A model generated the notes under the pieces. It was not told the origin of the DNA and made no database searches. It saw nothing but the letters and a program-made list of their open reading frames with translations. Made by a program: the position numbers and the translations under genes. A stretch of 64,000 nt of DNA, from assembly GCA_013368315.1 (NCBI GenBank), contig JAACJM010000136.1:124001-188000 (forward strand). Reading direction: 5' to 3'. Position 1 is the stretch's first letter. Every line of letters starts with the position of its first letter. Source of the stretch: Tetrapyrgos nigripes. Its lineage: Eukaryota; Basidiomycota; Agaricomycetes; Agaricales; Campanellaceae. Shown here piece by piece: positions 47,716 to 59,970 of this stretch.

Positions 47716-50142
47716 CTAGAAATACCCAAACATGTCCTTCTCATACTCCTCACGCGTGGACACTTTCCTCGAGTCTACTCCAGACATCTCTAGATCTCCT
47801 TCTCTTCCCGTAAGCGGAAACTTGGGTGGAGGGATGGCAGGTGTAGGTGGTATCGGAGGCAAACTCGGTGCTTGCGACGTCAACTTTGAAACAGAAAGAG
47901 ATGAATCCTGTGTGCGTATGACGATTAGCCCTAAGCCAAAGTAGGCCATAACGGTGAGAGAACCCCGTCATGCAATAATGGTCAAACAATACTCACATTA
48001 AGATCCGTAGCCGTCACCGACGCGACTAGAGGAGAGCTGGGAACTGGAATAGTATGTAACGATGCTGAACCAGGTCCTGAAAGGATAACACTCGAAGGAT
48101 TGGGCAAATGCTTTAGTTGCGATGGTTTCCTCGATGGTGATCCTGAGCTCGACCCAGACCCAGACGACGACCCATTATACACATGAGGAGACATCTCCGC
48201 TCTTCTGACAGCTGCTTGAGCAATAGCTACAGCACTGGAAAGCTGAGGTGGTACAGCACGAGCTGACACTGATGAAGCTTGGGTCGTCAAAGTTCGGCCT
48301 TGACCCTTCTGACCCCCTTGACTCCTGGATTCACTGGGTTCTCGTGAAAGTGTAATGTTGATGGGAGCCGAGCCAGCTGGGGGTAATGCAGGCATAGCGT
48401 CCCTATCTCTCTCGCCTCTGCTTTTACTCCTCTGCCTGCCTCCACTCCTAGTATCGTCACGAATCGGCTGGGGAGACCGAGAGCCACCAGCACTTTTGGT
48501 TCCACTTCTTGACAACGACGAAAGTCCGTGCCGAGTCCCATTAGCACTGGTTGACTTGGTGGGAACACCCGCTTCAACATTTCTTTCCCTGCCCCTAGTC
48601 CTCCTCAAACTGCTCCCTCTCCCTCCACTCCACGCATTCTTCCCACTCCCAGCCAACGGCGCAGACGCTAATCCCAACGCCAAATGGAACTTCTCATACC
48701 TTCCCTCCCAACCCCTCGGTCCCTCAATCTGACTAGACTCGACACTCATATACCTATCCTCATCACCCTGCCTTCGATGACCATGTCCAGTGCCCGTCGA
48801 ATGAATATCAATCTCCTCAAACTTGCCTCCAGACTGCCCAGACGAAGCTCCAGACCTAGGGCTACGGTCATGATCCTTACCAGCACCGTACGTGACATAC
48901 GGATCTACACGAAAATTTCCTTTATCCCCAGGCGCACTCTTCGTCATCCAAGACCAATTTCTAAACCCTCTCCAAGCCAACTGTGCAGCGCTCCAGGGAC
49001 CTCCAGATCGAGCAGAGCCGGTTCCTCCAGTTCCAGGTTGACTTGGATTGGTTTTACCAGTACCTATCCCCATCATTCCGGTTCCCAATCCCGTCTGAGG
49101 AGCAGTACCGCTACCAACAGCTGTGCCCGAGCCAACGACGCTACCCGTGTGTTGTTTCTCGTTGATAGACCGAGCTGTACCAGGTGCACTCCAAATTTTA
49201 CGAGATGCTGATGCCACGTCACGAGAAGACTTGCCGTTACCACCACTGCTTTTGTTGCCAGGGCTGAAAGACCAACCGCTGTAGCCTAGTTCTGGCTGTT
49301 CAAAGACGTCGTATTTGTTGTGGTGGCGGTGACCGTGGTGTTGACCGTGGTGACCGAAGGTCCAATTGCCGGATTTAATTGCTTCTTGGCGACGTCGACG
49401 GCTACGATAGATAAAGTAGGCGACGCCAATGAGGAGAAGAACGACGAGCACTGGAGAGGTACCAAAGATACGGTCAGTATAGATTTAGGGAAGATATAAA
49501 TGTGATAGGAGAGAGTAAAGAGAGGTAAACTAAATCAACGGCACTGACTACTCACCTGAAGTAACCACAATAGCTGCAATAGCACCTGCAGAAAGAGTAT
49601 CGTGACAGGTTACGTTGCCTGAGCTGCATTTGCCAACAAATCGTCAAAAACTCTGCTTAAAGCATCATTCCAGAAACTTACTCATCGGTCGCACAAACTT
49701 TCGCAGCAGCAACACCTTGAACCACCGAAGGTGATAGCATCCAAAGAGCAGTGCCTGAGACGATAGCGGACCAGTTCGGTGAGCTGCCGATGGTGCTTGA
49801 ATTGGGGACGGGATTGGAACTGGAGGAGGACTGCGGGTTCGAAATCTCTTGACGTGGCGAAAGTCGAGGATACGCTGAAGAAGAGAAGAGTCAGAACAAT
49901 ACAATTGGTATAAAGATGAAAGACATACCAGAATCCCAAGATGTATTCGCTTGAACCCGTCGCAAAGCTTCTCCACCTGTATATTCGGACTGGGCTCGTC
50001 TCCCGCCATCCCCAGAGTAAGACATAGATCTACCAGCTACACCAAGACCAGGGCGGGAACGGGAAGGAGGGCTGCCAACCACGTGTGTTCGTGTCGTCGT
50101 GAACCCATGCAGCGTACTGATGACCAGAACTGGGACATTCAT
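47716..50142 (-). CDS. type-I membrane protein with long Gly/Ser-rich cytoplasmic tail
   Basis: Starts MNVPVLVISTLHGFTTTR at 50142 (signal-like). An exon follows with AYPRLSPRQEISNPQSSSSS and SAIVSGTALWMLSPSVV, then a short exon NVTCHDTLS, and a transmembrane segment AGAIAAIVVTSVLVVLLLIG followed by VAYFIYRSRRRRQEAIKSG. The single long exon 49451-47993 encodes about 480 cytoplasmic residues rich in Gly, Ser, Arg and His (HHGQHHGHRHHNKYD). A GT-AG intron (47992 to 47909) joins DLN in phase to DSSLSVSKLTSQAPSLPPIP and the end EEYEKDMFGYF at 47716. This layout resembles fungal cell-surface proteins with a single helix; I do not recognise a domain. The 5' exon borders are approximate. Confidence 0.65.
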
Positions 50143-51487
50143 AATGCGGCGTGGAAAGGATTGAAAGGAAGGAAGGAAGGTCAGGTCGTCGACCAGCGAT
50201 AAACGAAGTCTTGACACGGGTGGTGTACGTGTTAATGGACGTGATACTGCTCAGCAGCACACGGGTGGTCACCAGGACACTAAGGGGATTAGGTCGCTGT
50301 CAAAGCGATTCGTTTCAAGCTTTCGCAGGAAGGGGGTTTATTTAAGAGGGTCGCGGAATGCGCCAGACGGGGTAATAATGTAGGGCCAGATGGGTAGGCG
50401 GTGTAAAAGGCGCGGCCTGATCTCCAACGACTCCTCAATGCCAGCGAATGACGGTCACGAACAGGCCAGAATAGCCACTGGTGTATGGATAGTGCATAAA
50501 AACCCCAGGACAGGGATGCACATGCGCAATGCCAAGCAATACATCACCATGAGGACGATGATGGATGAGTCTCAGCAAGGGCTCAGTGGGATAATACGGG
50601 GAAGGCTTCGGTCCTGGAAAGGTCGGTTATTGAGCGTTCTTCGCTAAGCTAAGAGGCTATTCCTATGCAAACATTATCTGGCTACTCGCGGTGACGATTA
50701 GATATGCCTTGCGCATGCTGCGACTGAAACTCACCAGTTCAAACCTCGAGCACAGCAACGACATCCTCCGTCCTTCTACGTGGCAATTTTGGGCACACGG
50801 GTATGTTGACGAGTTCACTGCAGTTGCTTCATCCGCGAGCCGCAGAACCGCACTGTTTGAAGGATAACTCTACTCTAAACTTGCTAGCGTAAAAATTTGA
50901 CGTCAGTATGCTTTGGAGGGCGGAAGGAGATGGAGGAATAGTCAAAAGTGCCAGGGCACGCTTTCGAACAAAGTGGTAGGGCATTTGAGGGAGTTGGAAT
51001 ACCATGAGAACCCTCTTCTGGCAAATGGATGCTTCGACGACGACGACGAGAGTAACACAAGAATTCCCACGATCTAGACTCCCCAACCACATCATCGTCA
51101 ACAACAAGTTTTCAAGCTCTGGGACTGGTGTATGCTGCTATATGCAACTCACTAAGTCTGGTGCACAACGGAACTAGCACTTGACGCGTACGGGTCTCCC
51201 AAGTCAATTGCGCTTTCTGGCTACAACGTCCTTACTCAATCTGTACGCAAAGTTCCTTCTCCCGAATCCCGAAATGGCCAGCCTAGAACGCTGGAAAAGC
51301 ATAATACCAACGAGAAGCTACAAACGTTGTTAACTTGTACCGAACCATCCTCTGCGGTCTTCTGAGACGTCTTGTAAAGTTCTACATGCTAGCTTCCATG
51401 TCTACGGTTACGGTTAATCCTTATGGGTAACCTACAAATCTCCGCGACTTCTTGCTTTCATACAGGTGAAATCCACTTGCGCAATCG
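50143..51487. other. intergenic interval
   Basis: Divergent upstream regions of the membrane-protein gene and the first HsbA-like gene. A GAAGGAAGGAAGG run occurs at 50165. I see no supportable gene. Confidence 0.4.
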
Positions 51488-51494
51488 TATAAAA
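51488..51494 (+). promoter_or_regulatory. TATA box of HsbA-like gene 1
   Basis: TATAAAA, 75 bp before the ATG of the first HsbA-like gene. Confidence 0.55.
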
Positions 51495-51568
51495 GCCGTC
51501 CTCGACACCGGCTTTTTCTTTAGAACATAGCTTCATCGATTCCTACACACTCTCTCGTCAATTCTACC

Positions 51569-52339
51569 ATGGTTCGCATGTTTACCTTCTTCCTTGCCTT
51601 CACTTCTCTCGCTGTGACAACTTTGGCCAACCCTACTGCTAGCAACGACGTCTATCGACTCGTGCAAGACATCAACGGTCCTTTAGCATCCGACCTACAC
51701 AACCTCAATGTCGGGATCCAACAGGCTCATCCCATCGACGATGATGTATCTGTATGTGGTAGGCTTTGCATAATGACCTGAAAATTCATACTGACTGAGT
51801 TATACCATTGTCATTCCAGCAACTTGGTCACCTCGCTTCGCAACTCTGTAACGACATCAACAAAATCCATTCTTCAGTTGACTTCAATGGGGTATATATC
51901 TAATTCTCATCGTCTGCCAGACAACTGACGTCTCCTTTTACTCATTTTCTCCAATTTCCCTTATACGACAGCAAGGCATCTCCGACGAAGACAGTGAAAC
52001 AGTTATCCAAGCCCTCAACAGTACCTGCTTCCCAGAATTTGATGAAGCTCTTAACACCATCAGAAACAGAGCTGAAGAATTCGTTGCCTACAGAGAAAAC
52101 ATCAAGCAGGTTTTGTTTGATACCCGCAGCTGCTTCCAATTCCTTAACATGTATTTTTTGGGCATTTACGCTGTGAGTGTCCCTTACCTTAAACCTTGCA
52201 GGTCGTGCGGCAATTTTCGCTGACTCAAATACGATTTCGCTCTCGTAAACGATAGCCAAGCCGTTTGGGTGAAGCGAACCGTCTGGCTGACAGCGTCAGT
52301 GCCGACTTACAAGCGGCCATTGCGGCCTACAGCTTCTGA
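51569..52339 (+). CDS. HsbA-like secreted protein 1 (intact)
   Basis: Four exons in phase: 51569-51751, 51820-51891, 51972-52172 and 52256-52339, giving 179 residues. A signal peptide (MVRMFTFFLAFTSLAVTTLA) precedes NPTASNDVYRLVQDINGPLA, QLGHLASQLCNDINKIHSSV, ISDEDSETVIQALNSTCFPE, an ENIKQVLFDTRSCFQF segment, and an end ADSVSADLQAAIAAYSF. The helical layout and the C-terminal D-QAAIAAYS ending match the hydrophobic surface-binding protein A / cell-wall mannoprotein family (PF12296). These small secreted proteins coat hydrophobic surfaces or the wall; in Aspergillus HsbA recruits a lipolytic enzyme. Two paralogs with the same exon layout lie at 57.5 and 61.5-62.4 kb. Confidence 0.75.
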
Positions 52340-52802
52340 TGGTACATTGCCCGAGTTAATGTTAGTAGGCTAGCACAATGTTCAACTTTGGCAGTCCATC
52401 TTATTTAGTAGCGAAATCCGACTTTGACTTTTCAGAAGTTTTCTGACCACCGGGTAACCGCTATAATATGAAAGTAACTGAGTAGTGACACGAACGGTCC
52501 TACAGGTACTCTACTATTTTCCAGAAAAGCACACGTTGAGGCGTTCTCAGGAATTGGTTCTGCGAAGAAGTCAAGCCAAGGCGTCCTCCAAATCTAGAGC
52601 CTTTTTAGGAGGTGGCTGTGTGATGTGCTCCTATGCCAGAACGACGGCATCTTTTGGCATCGTCCTCACATTTAGGAGGCTAGAAAGCCGGAGACGAGAT
52701 GTAACGGCTCTAAAATATAGCCGTGAAGGGTGGTGAGTCAATCTCTTCTTGCTTCGTGCCCAAATCTCCAAATAAACCCGTTCTATAACAGAGAATACGA
52801 GG
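52340..52802. other. intergenic interval
   Basis: Between the first HsbA-like gene and the left end of the pogo-like transposon. I see no gene. Confidence 0.4.
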
Positions 52803-53194
52803 TACAGGGTTCCATGGGTCCGTGGGACACCGCACTCCTTGGTACATTTGACTCGGAAGGGGTGTCCCTCTCAGGTATTCCTCTCGGACATTTGACAATG
52901 AGCTAGATTAGCAATCTATTTACCTTTCTATGAGAAGTCCGAAGGTATTTTACCTATCTACTATACTAGAACTATGAGGATCAAGCTAAGATTGTACAAA
53001 ATAGCTAAATAACAAACGAAAGATGCAATCTGACCTTTCTATTTTTTCAACACAAGTAGAATACCATGTAAGGAATACATACTGTAGCAAAACAGAGCTC
53101 CGGAAAGAGGAGGGATAGACGAAAGGGACTCGAAGTACATCGTGCTCGGGAAAGGTGTCACATCACGCTTTCCTAAAGGAGAGACAACCCCAGA

Positions 53195-55663
53195 ATGGAA
53201 ATGCCGTGCTCAAGAGTCGCAAAAACAAAATCGCGAGTCGCGACACGCAACCGGCAGGATAAACATGAAAAATTTTCCTTCCCAATCCTCGACATGGTAG
53301 GCCGTGCCAAGTCCCAGGCCGTCAAGAAGAACATCGCATCATATGAACTCTCGGAGCTGAAAAAGAAGGCAGTGCAGAGATACCTGGATGAGTTGGGAAA
53401 GCCCGGAGGAGAGAAGAAGCTAGGTCTTCGAGAAGTCTGCCGAGCCATCTCCGATGACCACTTCGAGAGGACAGGACATCGCATTGCATTAAGCTCGACT
53501 ACTCTTGCACGACATGTGAAAGGAGGCCAAACTATTACGGAATTCAATGCAACAAAACACCACCTTACACCCGAAGAACAACAAAAGATTGTTAATTTTG
53601 CTGTCGAGTGTGGAGACCGTGGGTTTCCCCTCAGTCCTCGTAGGATCAAGCAGCATGCTGAGCATATACTCAAGTGCAGGCTGGGGTCTCTAGCACCGGA
53701 GAAGGGTCTTGGGAAGGACTGGGCCACACGCTTTATCAACAAGCACCATGACGAGCTGGGGAGATATTGGTCTCGACCTCTCGATGACAAACGCGGTTGT
53801 GCTGTTAATCCGGTCACAAAGGAGGAATATTTTAATCTATTGAAAGGATGTCGCGAGAAGTACAATATACCAGATGAGTTGGTGTATGGTGCTGATGAGA
53901 GTGGGCTACAGACAGGGATAGGAAGCAAGGAATACGTTATAGGCAGGAAAGGGGCATCTATAGTACACCAGCAACGCAGTGGTGACCGAGAAAACATCAC
54001 CGTGCTCCCTACAATTTGTGCTGATGGTACTTGTCTTGCTCCGGCAATCATCTTCAAGGGACAAGGCTACCAGACGAAATGGCTGCAAAATAATCCAATT
54101 GATGCAAGGTAATGTCAGCACCGTCAAGTGCACCAAATTAGAACTCACCACTTGCACAGGCTCTCATACTCGAAGAAGGGATACATTGAAGGAGAGATCG
54201 GAGTTGCATGGCTGGAAGACTTTGACAAACAGACCAAGGGCAAGGCAGCAGGTCGTGCTCGTCTGCTTCTGGTTGATGGACATGCGTCGCATTACACCCA
54301 TGGCTTCCTCAAGTATGCCCGAGAAAATAATATCCATGTTCTCTGTTACCCCTCGCACTCTACCCACGTTTATCAAGGCCTCGATGTAGTTCTCTTCAGC
54401 CCACTGAAGAAAGCTTGGAGCTCTGCCTGAGATGACTATGAACGGCGGGGTTACAAGGTCACAAAATCAAACTTCTTCGCAGTCTATGCAAAACCACATG
54501 TCGAAACGTTTACGTCAGACAACATCAAGGCAGCATTTTGAGAAACCGGCGTCGTACCTTTCAATCCTGACAAGATAACGGCCTCCATGATGGCAGCTAG
54601 TCTGGAGACAACAACTTCCAGTCGACGTACTATGCCTCTCGGCCTCACAGCCTCTGCGAAACATGTCTCAGGTCTCATCGCCAGCGAAATAAAGAAACAC
54701 CAATCAGATGAAAACATACCTGCATCGGCCTCAGGTAGTGACTCTACAGCCACACCTTCCACTCCACCCATAAACACACAACCTCTTCCTACCACACCTG
54801 TTCGAGTAGCCCATACTGTTTCATGCCTTGCGTTATCGCCCTCTTTCGAATTTCTCATATCCACCCAGCCGCTACACTCCACCTCAGTCCCTCCTCCTTT
54901 GGTCACGACATTCATATCCCCAAACAAGCGTCGTTACGAGCAACTGCTGGCACAAGGGCCACAGACAGAGTACGAAGCTCAGCTCCAGGCCGCTGTTCAA
55001 GAACTTGAAAATGCCAATGCTGTGCAGAAAGGTGTCATGACGGGGCTTCAAGCACAGTCTGTCCTACAGGACCAGTGGGTGCAGAAGGTGCAGGGACAGT
55101 TGGAGGATCACAATGAAAACAAGACAAGGAAAAAGTCACAACGTCTACTAGCTGATGGCCGTGCCAGGATGCTGACAGATGATGAAATGTTCCGCCTCAT
55201 TGAGGATGCTGAGAATGCAAGGTTAGCAGAGGAAAAGGAAGCAGAGGAACGGAAGGAGGGAGAAATGGCTTGGAAGGAAGAGATGGAGAAGTGGGACACA
55301 GAGGAAAAAAAGAGAACTGCGAAGAATGCCTTGAGGCTGGAAGATTATGAAAAGGAAGTGAAGAAGTGGATGGTGGAAAAAGACAATGCAAAATATGAAA
55401 AGCGACGGCCACGTTGGAAGAAACCTACCAAGCCCACCTCGAAGAATGATGGCCTCCTTCGAGCTACACCAAAACCCAAAAAATCTGACTTCGTCAAGTC
55501 AAAGACACGGACTCGGACCACTGGCCCTCCTTCTAATCAAGTGGCACCATCTCAGGCTCAGCAGAATAATGATGGAGGGAGTGAGGATAGTGATGATAGT
55601 GATGAAGGAGCAGATGTGAACGGCGACGTCAACGACAGTGATGGACACTCAGACGATGAATAA
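53195..55663 (+). pseudogene. pogo/Fot1-like DDE-1 transposase with two nonsense codons
   Basis: The N-terminal CENP-B-type DNA-binding part shows KKLGLREVCRAISDDHFERT, LARHVKGGQTITEFN and LSPRRIKQHAEHIL, then GLGKDWATRFINKHHDELG. The DDE domain shows VYGADESGLQTG (first Asp), LLVDGHASHYTH (second) and SHSTHVYQGLDVV (third). One intron (54111-54160) closes in phase: DA(R) to LSYSKKGYIEGE. Two in-frame TGA codons, at 54428-54430 and 54539-54541, interrupt the frame; both sit where an Arg CGA codon would read on naturally (SA-DDYERRG and AAF-ETGVVPFNP). Downstream the frame continues for 358 codons as a coiled-coil (KEAEERKEGEMAWKEEMEKW) and an acidic tail. Such an element could only move with a helper or by read-through. 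Confidence 0.9.
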
Positions 55664-55715
55664 TCAATAGAACACCTTGTATTGAGTACTACAAATGGTT
55701 AGCTCTATTCAGTCG

Positions 55716-56142
55716 TCAGTTCGTATCCTCGTCCTCTTCGTCTTCAGTATCCTTGTCCTCTTCATCTTTAAGAGCCAATTTCCGGCTCACAAGTTCTACA
55801 AAGTTGAGAGCATCCCGCATGCTAGAGAGCTGCCTGTCCACTCCTCTTATTGTCCATGCGGTTTCCATCATTCGTTCTTTGTAATCACTGAATAGAAGAT
55901 CGTGCAGAAGCTCTGCCCCTTCGATGAGGGTGATGGCGTGTCTGTAGCACTGATCACCATGGGTTTCACGGACTGGACTAGGAGTGTCTGTAAAGGCAAT
56001 GTAAGGAAGAGAACCGTAAATTGCATATAAGTTATAACATACCTGGATAAAATGGATATTCAGGACTCGCAGAATGAGATGAGGTGCAAACACGTTTGCG
56101 TTCAGGGGTGGAGGGAACACTGCCGCCAGTACGTTTGGACAT
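55716..56142 (-). CDS. second, antisense ORF of the pogo-like element
   Basis: Two exons, 56142-56043 and 55987-55716, join by a GT-AG intron in phase to give about 123 residues: MSKRTGGSVPSTPERKRVCT, then YPFYPDTPSPVRETHGDQCY, a helical RHAITLIEGAELLHDLLFSD and RQLSSMRDALNFVELV, and an acidic end EEDKDTEDEEDEDTN. An in-frame Met at 56220 would extend the N-terminus. It lies wholly within the element, tail-to-tail with the transposase (about 50 bp apart). I do not recognise it; some fungal DNA transposons carry a second ORF of unknown role. Confidence 0.5.
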
Positions 56143-56452
56143 TGGTAGTGGCCAAGATGTCAGTCCGCCTTTGGATCGCAATAGGCGAGATAATCGGATC
56201 TGCCCTAAAATGGGAATCACAGCTGATGTGACAAGTGTCCCAAGGACTCAAATTCAGCCGATAAGAGGATTTCTTAATAGATTGTCTTCATCGGACACAT
56301 TGTCCCTTCCAAATGCTTAGCAGTAGTAGTCAAAACTCATCTAGAGATATTTATCGTGGTGCTTGTCAACTTTGTTCGTCCGAAAACTCAGTCTCCTTCA
56401 ATTCCGGACCTCTTCTAAATTTCGGTGTATCAAGGACCCATGGAACCCTGTA

Positions 56453-57425
56453 GAGACAAAGTAGGCGTGTGAAGCAATGGTAAGAGGTAAAAAGACTAAG
56501 GAAAGCGTAACCGACTGTGTAGGTACTTATAGTCCGGAATAATATAACTCCGTAATCCCGAGACTATCCGATGACCCGTTACACGAGAAGAATGCTAAAC
56601 GCTGGCTTTGCACCACCACTAGATGAGGTTTTCTTTTCACACATACTATCTTTCGGGTAGTCTCGTGAAACCAGATTGACGATACCCACTATGTGTGTAT
56701 GTAGTAGGCGGCAGGCGCTATGTGGATCGTTGAAGAAACACTCGGAATTCGTTGTTTGATTGCGTCCAATTTGTCGAGGACAGTAGGAAATCTCCAACTT
56801 CAAGCCTCAGGTGTATGATCAGAATACGAGTTCAGCAAGCTGCGAGCGGTGCCACTAGATTTCCCTTGTGGATTTACGACCTTCACGGATCCAGGATTCG
56901 CGCTAGTCTTCAAACACTTCAGGTTACTTCACGAAAATGACTGAATGAGCCAGACTCACTGCGGAGCGAATATGCCAAAATAACTTCCTCGTTCTTAACC
57001 GGAAGGCCAGTTACTGGAAAAATGCAGAAGGGGCGGTACACTACTCGGTCGCGGTAGGATGCAACGGGCAAAGTGCTGACTAATCCACCAAATTTTTCTG
57101 TTTTCAATGATTTCTCGAGTGCAAACAAGGTGGTCTAGTGGCCCCTACGAGCCCGTGGAACTGTACTGGTAACAATACTGGGCTCTCATACATCGACAGG
57201 CAAGCTAGACGCGATGACCCACCTTTTGGCTTGGAAGTTTGTTTACTGTTCCTCAGCATAGCAACGGAATCTGAAAGAGTTGGGACAGAGGGGACGAGCT
57301 ATCACTAGATTGCTCACGGGCGTGCTGGGGAGTAGATTGGTCTCGGTACATTAGGGCCAGGTATGCTTTCCGTCCACTACTTTCTAGCCGTACGCTCGTA
57401 ATACTCTCACAGACACGACCTTTCG
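56453..57425. other. intergenic interval
   Basis: Between the pogo-like element and the second HsbA-like gene. I see no gene or clear repeat. Confidence 0.4.
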
Positions 57426-57432
57426 TATAAAA
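57426..57432 (+). promoter_or_regulatory. TATA box of HsbA-like gene 2
   Basis: TATAAAA, only 37 bp before the TTG that aligns with the start codon of the paralogs, much closer than in gene 1. Confidence 0.45.
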
Positions 57433-57468
57433 ACCTGGTAAGATGCAAATTTTCTCTTCAGAGTTTCC

Positions 57469-58231
57469 TTGCTTCGTGTCTTCACCTCCATCGTCATCAT
57501 AGCAACTCTTGTTGTTCCCAGCTTCGTTAACGCTCAAGGGCACGCTCCTCAGAGTGCCAGTGCCATTGTGGAGTCCATTAGCGGTCCTGTCACCACCGAC
57601 TTCCGGTTTCTTGGGACTCTGTTCGGCCAGCGTCAGCAGAACGCTACGTTCGTCCATGTAGGTTGTCTCAGATCATGAAGTTTAAAGTGCTTACCGCAGA
57701 CTCGTTCCCTTTCTAGCAACTCGAGCACATCACTGTGCAATTATGCAACGGCATGCACCACACTCAGAACTTGGCCGGGCATGTCACGGCATATACCCAT
57801 GCGTTGCCTGACGGAACATTGAACTAATATAGTGTTCTCATCTCTATACAGGGGCGTCTCTCTTCCGCCGACAGTGAAGATGTCGTTCAGGCCATGATTT
57901 CAAGCAGGCCACCTATTCACGATGCTCTTCATAGAGTAATTGGTCATGCTACCGGATGGAACAAGAGACCTCTCATCAGGATGAGTCTCAACAAGATGCA
58001 ACGATGCTTCTGGGATGCTGATGGAGCGTTGAATCGCATCTTGGCTGTAAGTGTGCACCCTTCTTATTCCGCTACTGTAAGTTATTCTGACTTCAATCCT
58101 ATCACTAGATGGAACGTTTGGAGGCCATTAACCGTATCACTGGCTGCACCAATGCGGACTTTGCAGAGGCACTTGGGGCGTTGGAGACCACTGGAAGTGG
58201 TAATCACGGCACTGGCCATGGCGATCATTAA
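57469..58231 (+). pseudogene. HsbA-like secreted protein 2, ATG lost
   Basis: Exons 57469-57657, 57717-57782, 57852-58046 and 58109-58231 keep phase (190 codons) and copy the exon layout of gene 1. The coding start aligns with the paralog starts (MVR(M/V)F) but reads TTG CTT CGT GTC TTC, so the ATG has become TTG. The only nearby ATG (57443) is in another frame and ends after 19 codons. Otherwise the gene looks whole: signal-like VFTSIVIIATLVVPSFVNAQ, SASAIVESISGPVTTDFRFL, QLEHITVQLCNGMHHTQNLA, RLSSADSEDVVQAMISSRPP, and a His/Gly-rich end GSGNHGTGHGDH that replaces the usual AAYS ending. Translation from TTG is possible but unlikely to be efficient. Confidence 0.6.
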
Positions 58232-59970
58232 GACCTGGCCGTCATTGAATTGTACTAGACAACGTTGCAGAGATGAGTTGGTTGACCGTCGTTCTACGGA
58301 TTTCATTAGTTTTGTTTGCTGTGCTACTGTCTTAGTTCTCGTTCTCGTCTTTCTCAGTTGCTAATTCTCGCTGTTATCCAATGTTCGAAGAGAGATCCGG
58401 TGTTCTACACGATATCGAGACGGACCAGAAGAGATGGATAGAAGAAGTTCAGTTTCATTTCGTCCCGGCAGAGGACGGACTCGGAGTGCAGAAGTGGGGA
58501 AGGTGGAGGGAAAAACTCCAGGGGGACGGAGAAAAATAATTAAGGATATAGGGCCAGAAAATTTTTTAACACCTCCGACAGCTGAACCAACTAACACCCT
58601 CGTGGGAATATACTATATATAGAAGGTATTTGTAAGCACGTGTGCGCATTATCTGCCCAAATAAGTCACTTCAACCTCCCGCTACCGTCAAGCAAATTTC
58701 TGCTTTGCGCAAGCCCCACATTCCCATCTGTTGGAGGGATATGCGAGCCCTACACATGTCAAATTGTACTTTTTGAAAACATCAGTATCCAACCTTCAAC
58801 TGTCTCATGACAGGGCTAGCACTCACAAATATTGTCTCACATTGGTCTCGCAGCCTTTTTTGGGCAAGCAATGTCATGGTTTTGAGGATCTGAGGCCTCT
58901 TCTTCACTTATTTGCTCTCCACAGATACATGTCATTGCTTTGTACACAGTATTAGTACTTTTATTCACCTGTGGAAGCTCAGGCATGTTACTGGGAGTGT
59001 TCGACATGGCACTCAGTACCAGTACTTGCCCTTGCAGACTCAAATTTACCATCAAAAATGGTACTGAAGTACTAGAATTTTCTGACATGAGAAAAATTTT
59101 TAAGAGGATCTTGGGCTGAACCCTGAACTAGCTGTATATCACTTGGGTAAATTTTCCCTCCCCCTTGGAAAAACTGAAAAGATGGATTGTGTTTGTCTGT
59201 GTTAGGATGTAAAGGTGTCATCGCCACTGTGGCTTTATCACTGTTGCTACGCTCTCAAGCTCTTAAAGTGGTCTTGACGGTCTTATCAAACTATACGAGG
59301 ATAGCTATGACTTTGAGAAGGGTGACTATGGCTACTAAGCTAGATGGCTGCATTTTGTATGAGCTAGTGTTTTCCGATTCGCAGTAAAAGAGAGCTACCA
59401 TATTACAGAGATTGTGCCAAAGAGAAGCAAGTGTTTCCTTGAGAAAAATTGTCCCCATTGCCCCCCGCCTTGTAACTTTCATTATACATCTCCACCGCCT
59501 ACATCCTTGTCTTCTACAGTGACTGTTACTACGCTCTTAGGTTCTTAAGGTGGCCTTGAGAGACAGGCCTCCAAGGTTGAGTGCTGCCAGTGGGAGTGGG
59601 AATGGTGATAGCCGGATCTTGATGACGACGCAGGGGTTGCAGTGTAGCAAGAGGCAGAGGCAAGTGAGCGATGTTCAGAATCTCATTTGGCAGGTGATGA
59701 GCCCGGGGTTTCTACTGTAGCCTGGGTGCTATCATTCTTGTCCAGTCATATCTCAGATGAAGCCCCTAGCAGCATTCAGATCCCTGATGTGAGACCATAC
59801 ATAACATGCACCACTTCCCAAGAGATTAGGAGGAGCATTAATGGTGGCTGCCCTGATAGCATACATGTCCCAGGGAAGTGGAGCCAGCCTAGATTAGAGA
59901 ACGCAAAGAGAACGTAGTTGTGTCGAAAAGACTCGATGCGAGTGGGACGTGATGAGAGTTCAGGATGCGT

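Larger units (their letters stand above)
52803..56452. mobile_element. complete pogo/Fot1-like transposon with TA target site
   Basis: The element is 52805-56450 (3646 bp), flanked by TA on both sides (52803-52804, 56451-56452). The terminal inverted repeats start with 17 identical bases, CAGGGTTCCATGGGTCC (52805-52821 against 56450-56434), and 25 of the first 28 bases match. TA insertion and a CENP-B/DDE transposase inside are the defining traits of the pogo/Fot1 group of Tc1/mariner elements. It carries a broken transposase on the plus strand and a spliced ORF on the minus strand. Confidence 0.9.

Noticed and set aside
48355..49211. Plus-strand open frames opposite the membrane-protein tail
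   Set aside because: Shadows of the Gly/Ser-rich coding exon; no start context or domain.
50690..50770. Possible tRNA (GTTCAAA T-loop-like string)
   Set aside because: No matching acceptor stem or D-arm could be folded around it.
53173..54057. Minus-strand open frame of 294 codons
   Set aside because: Antisense of the transposase, which has recognisable DDE motifs on the plus strand.
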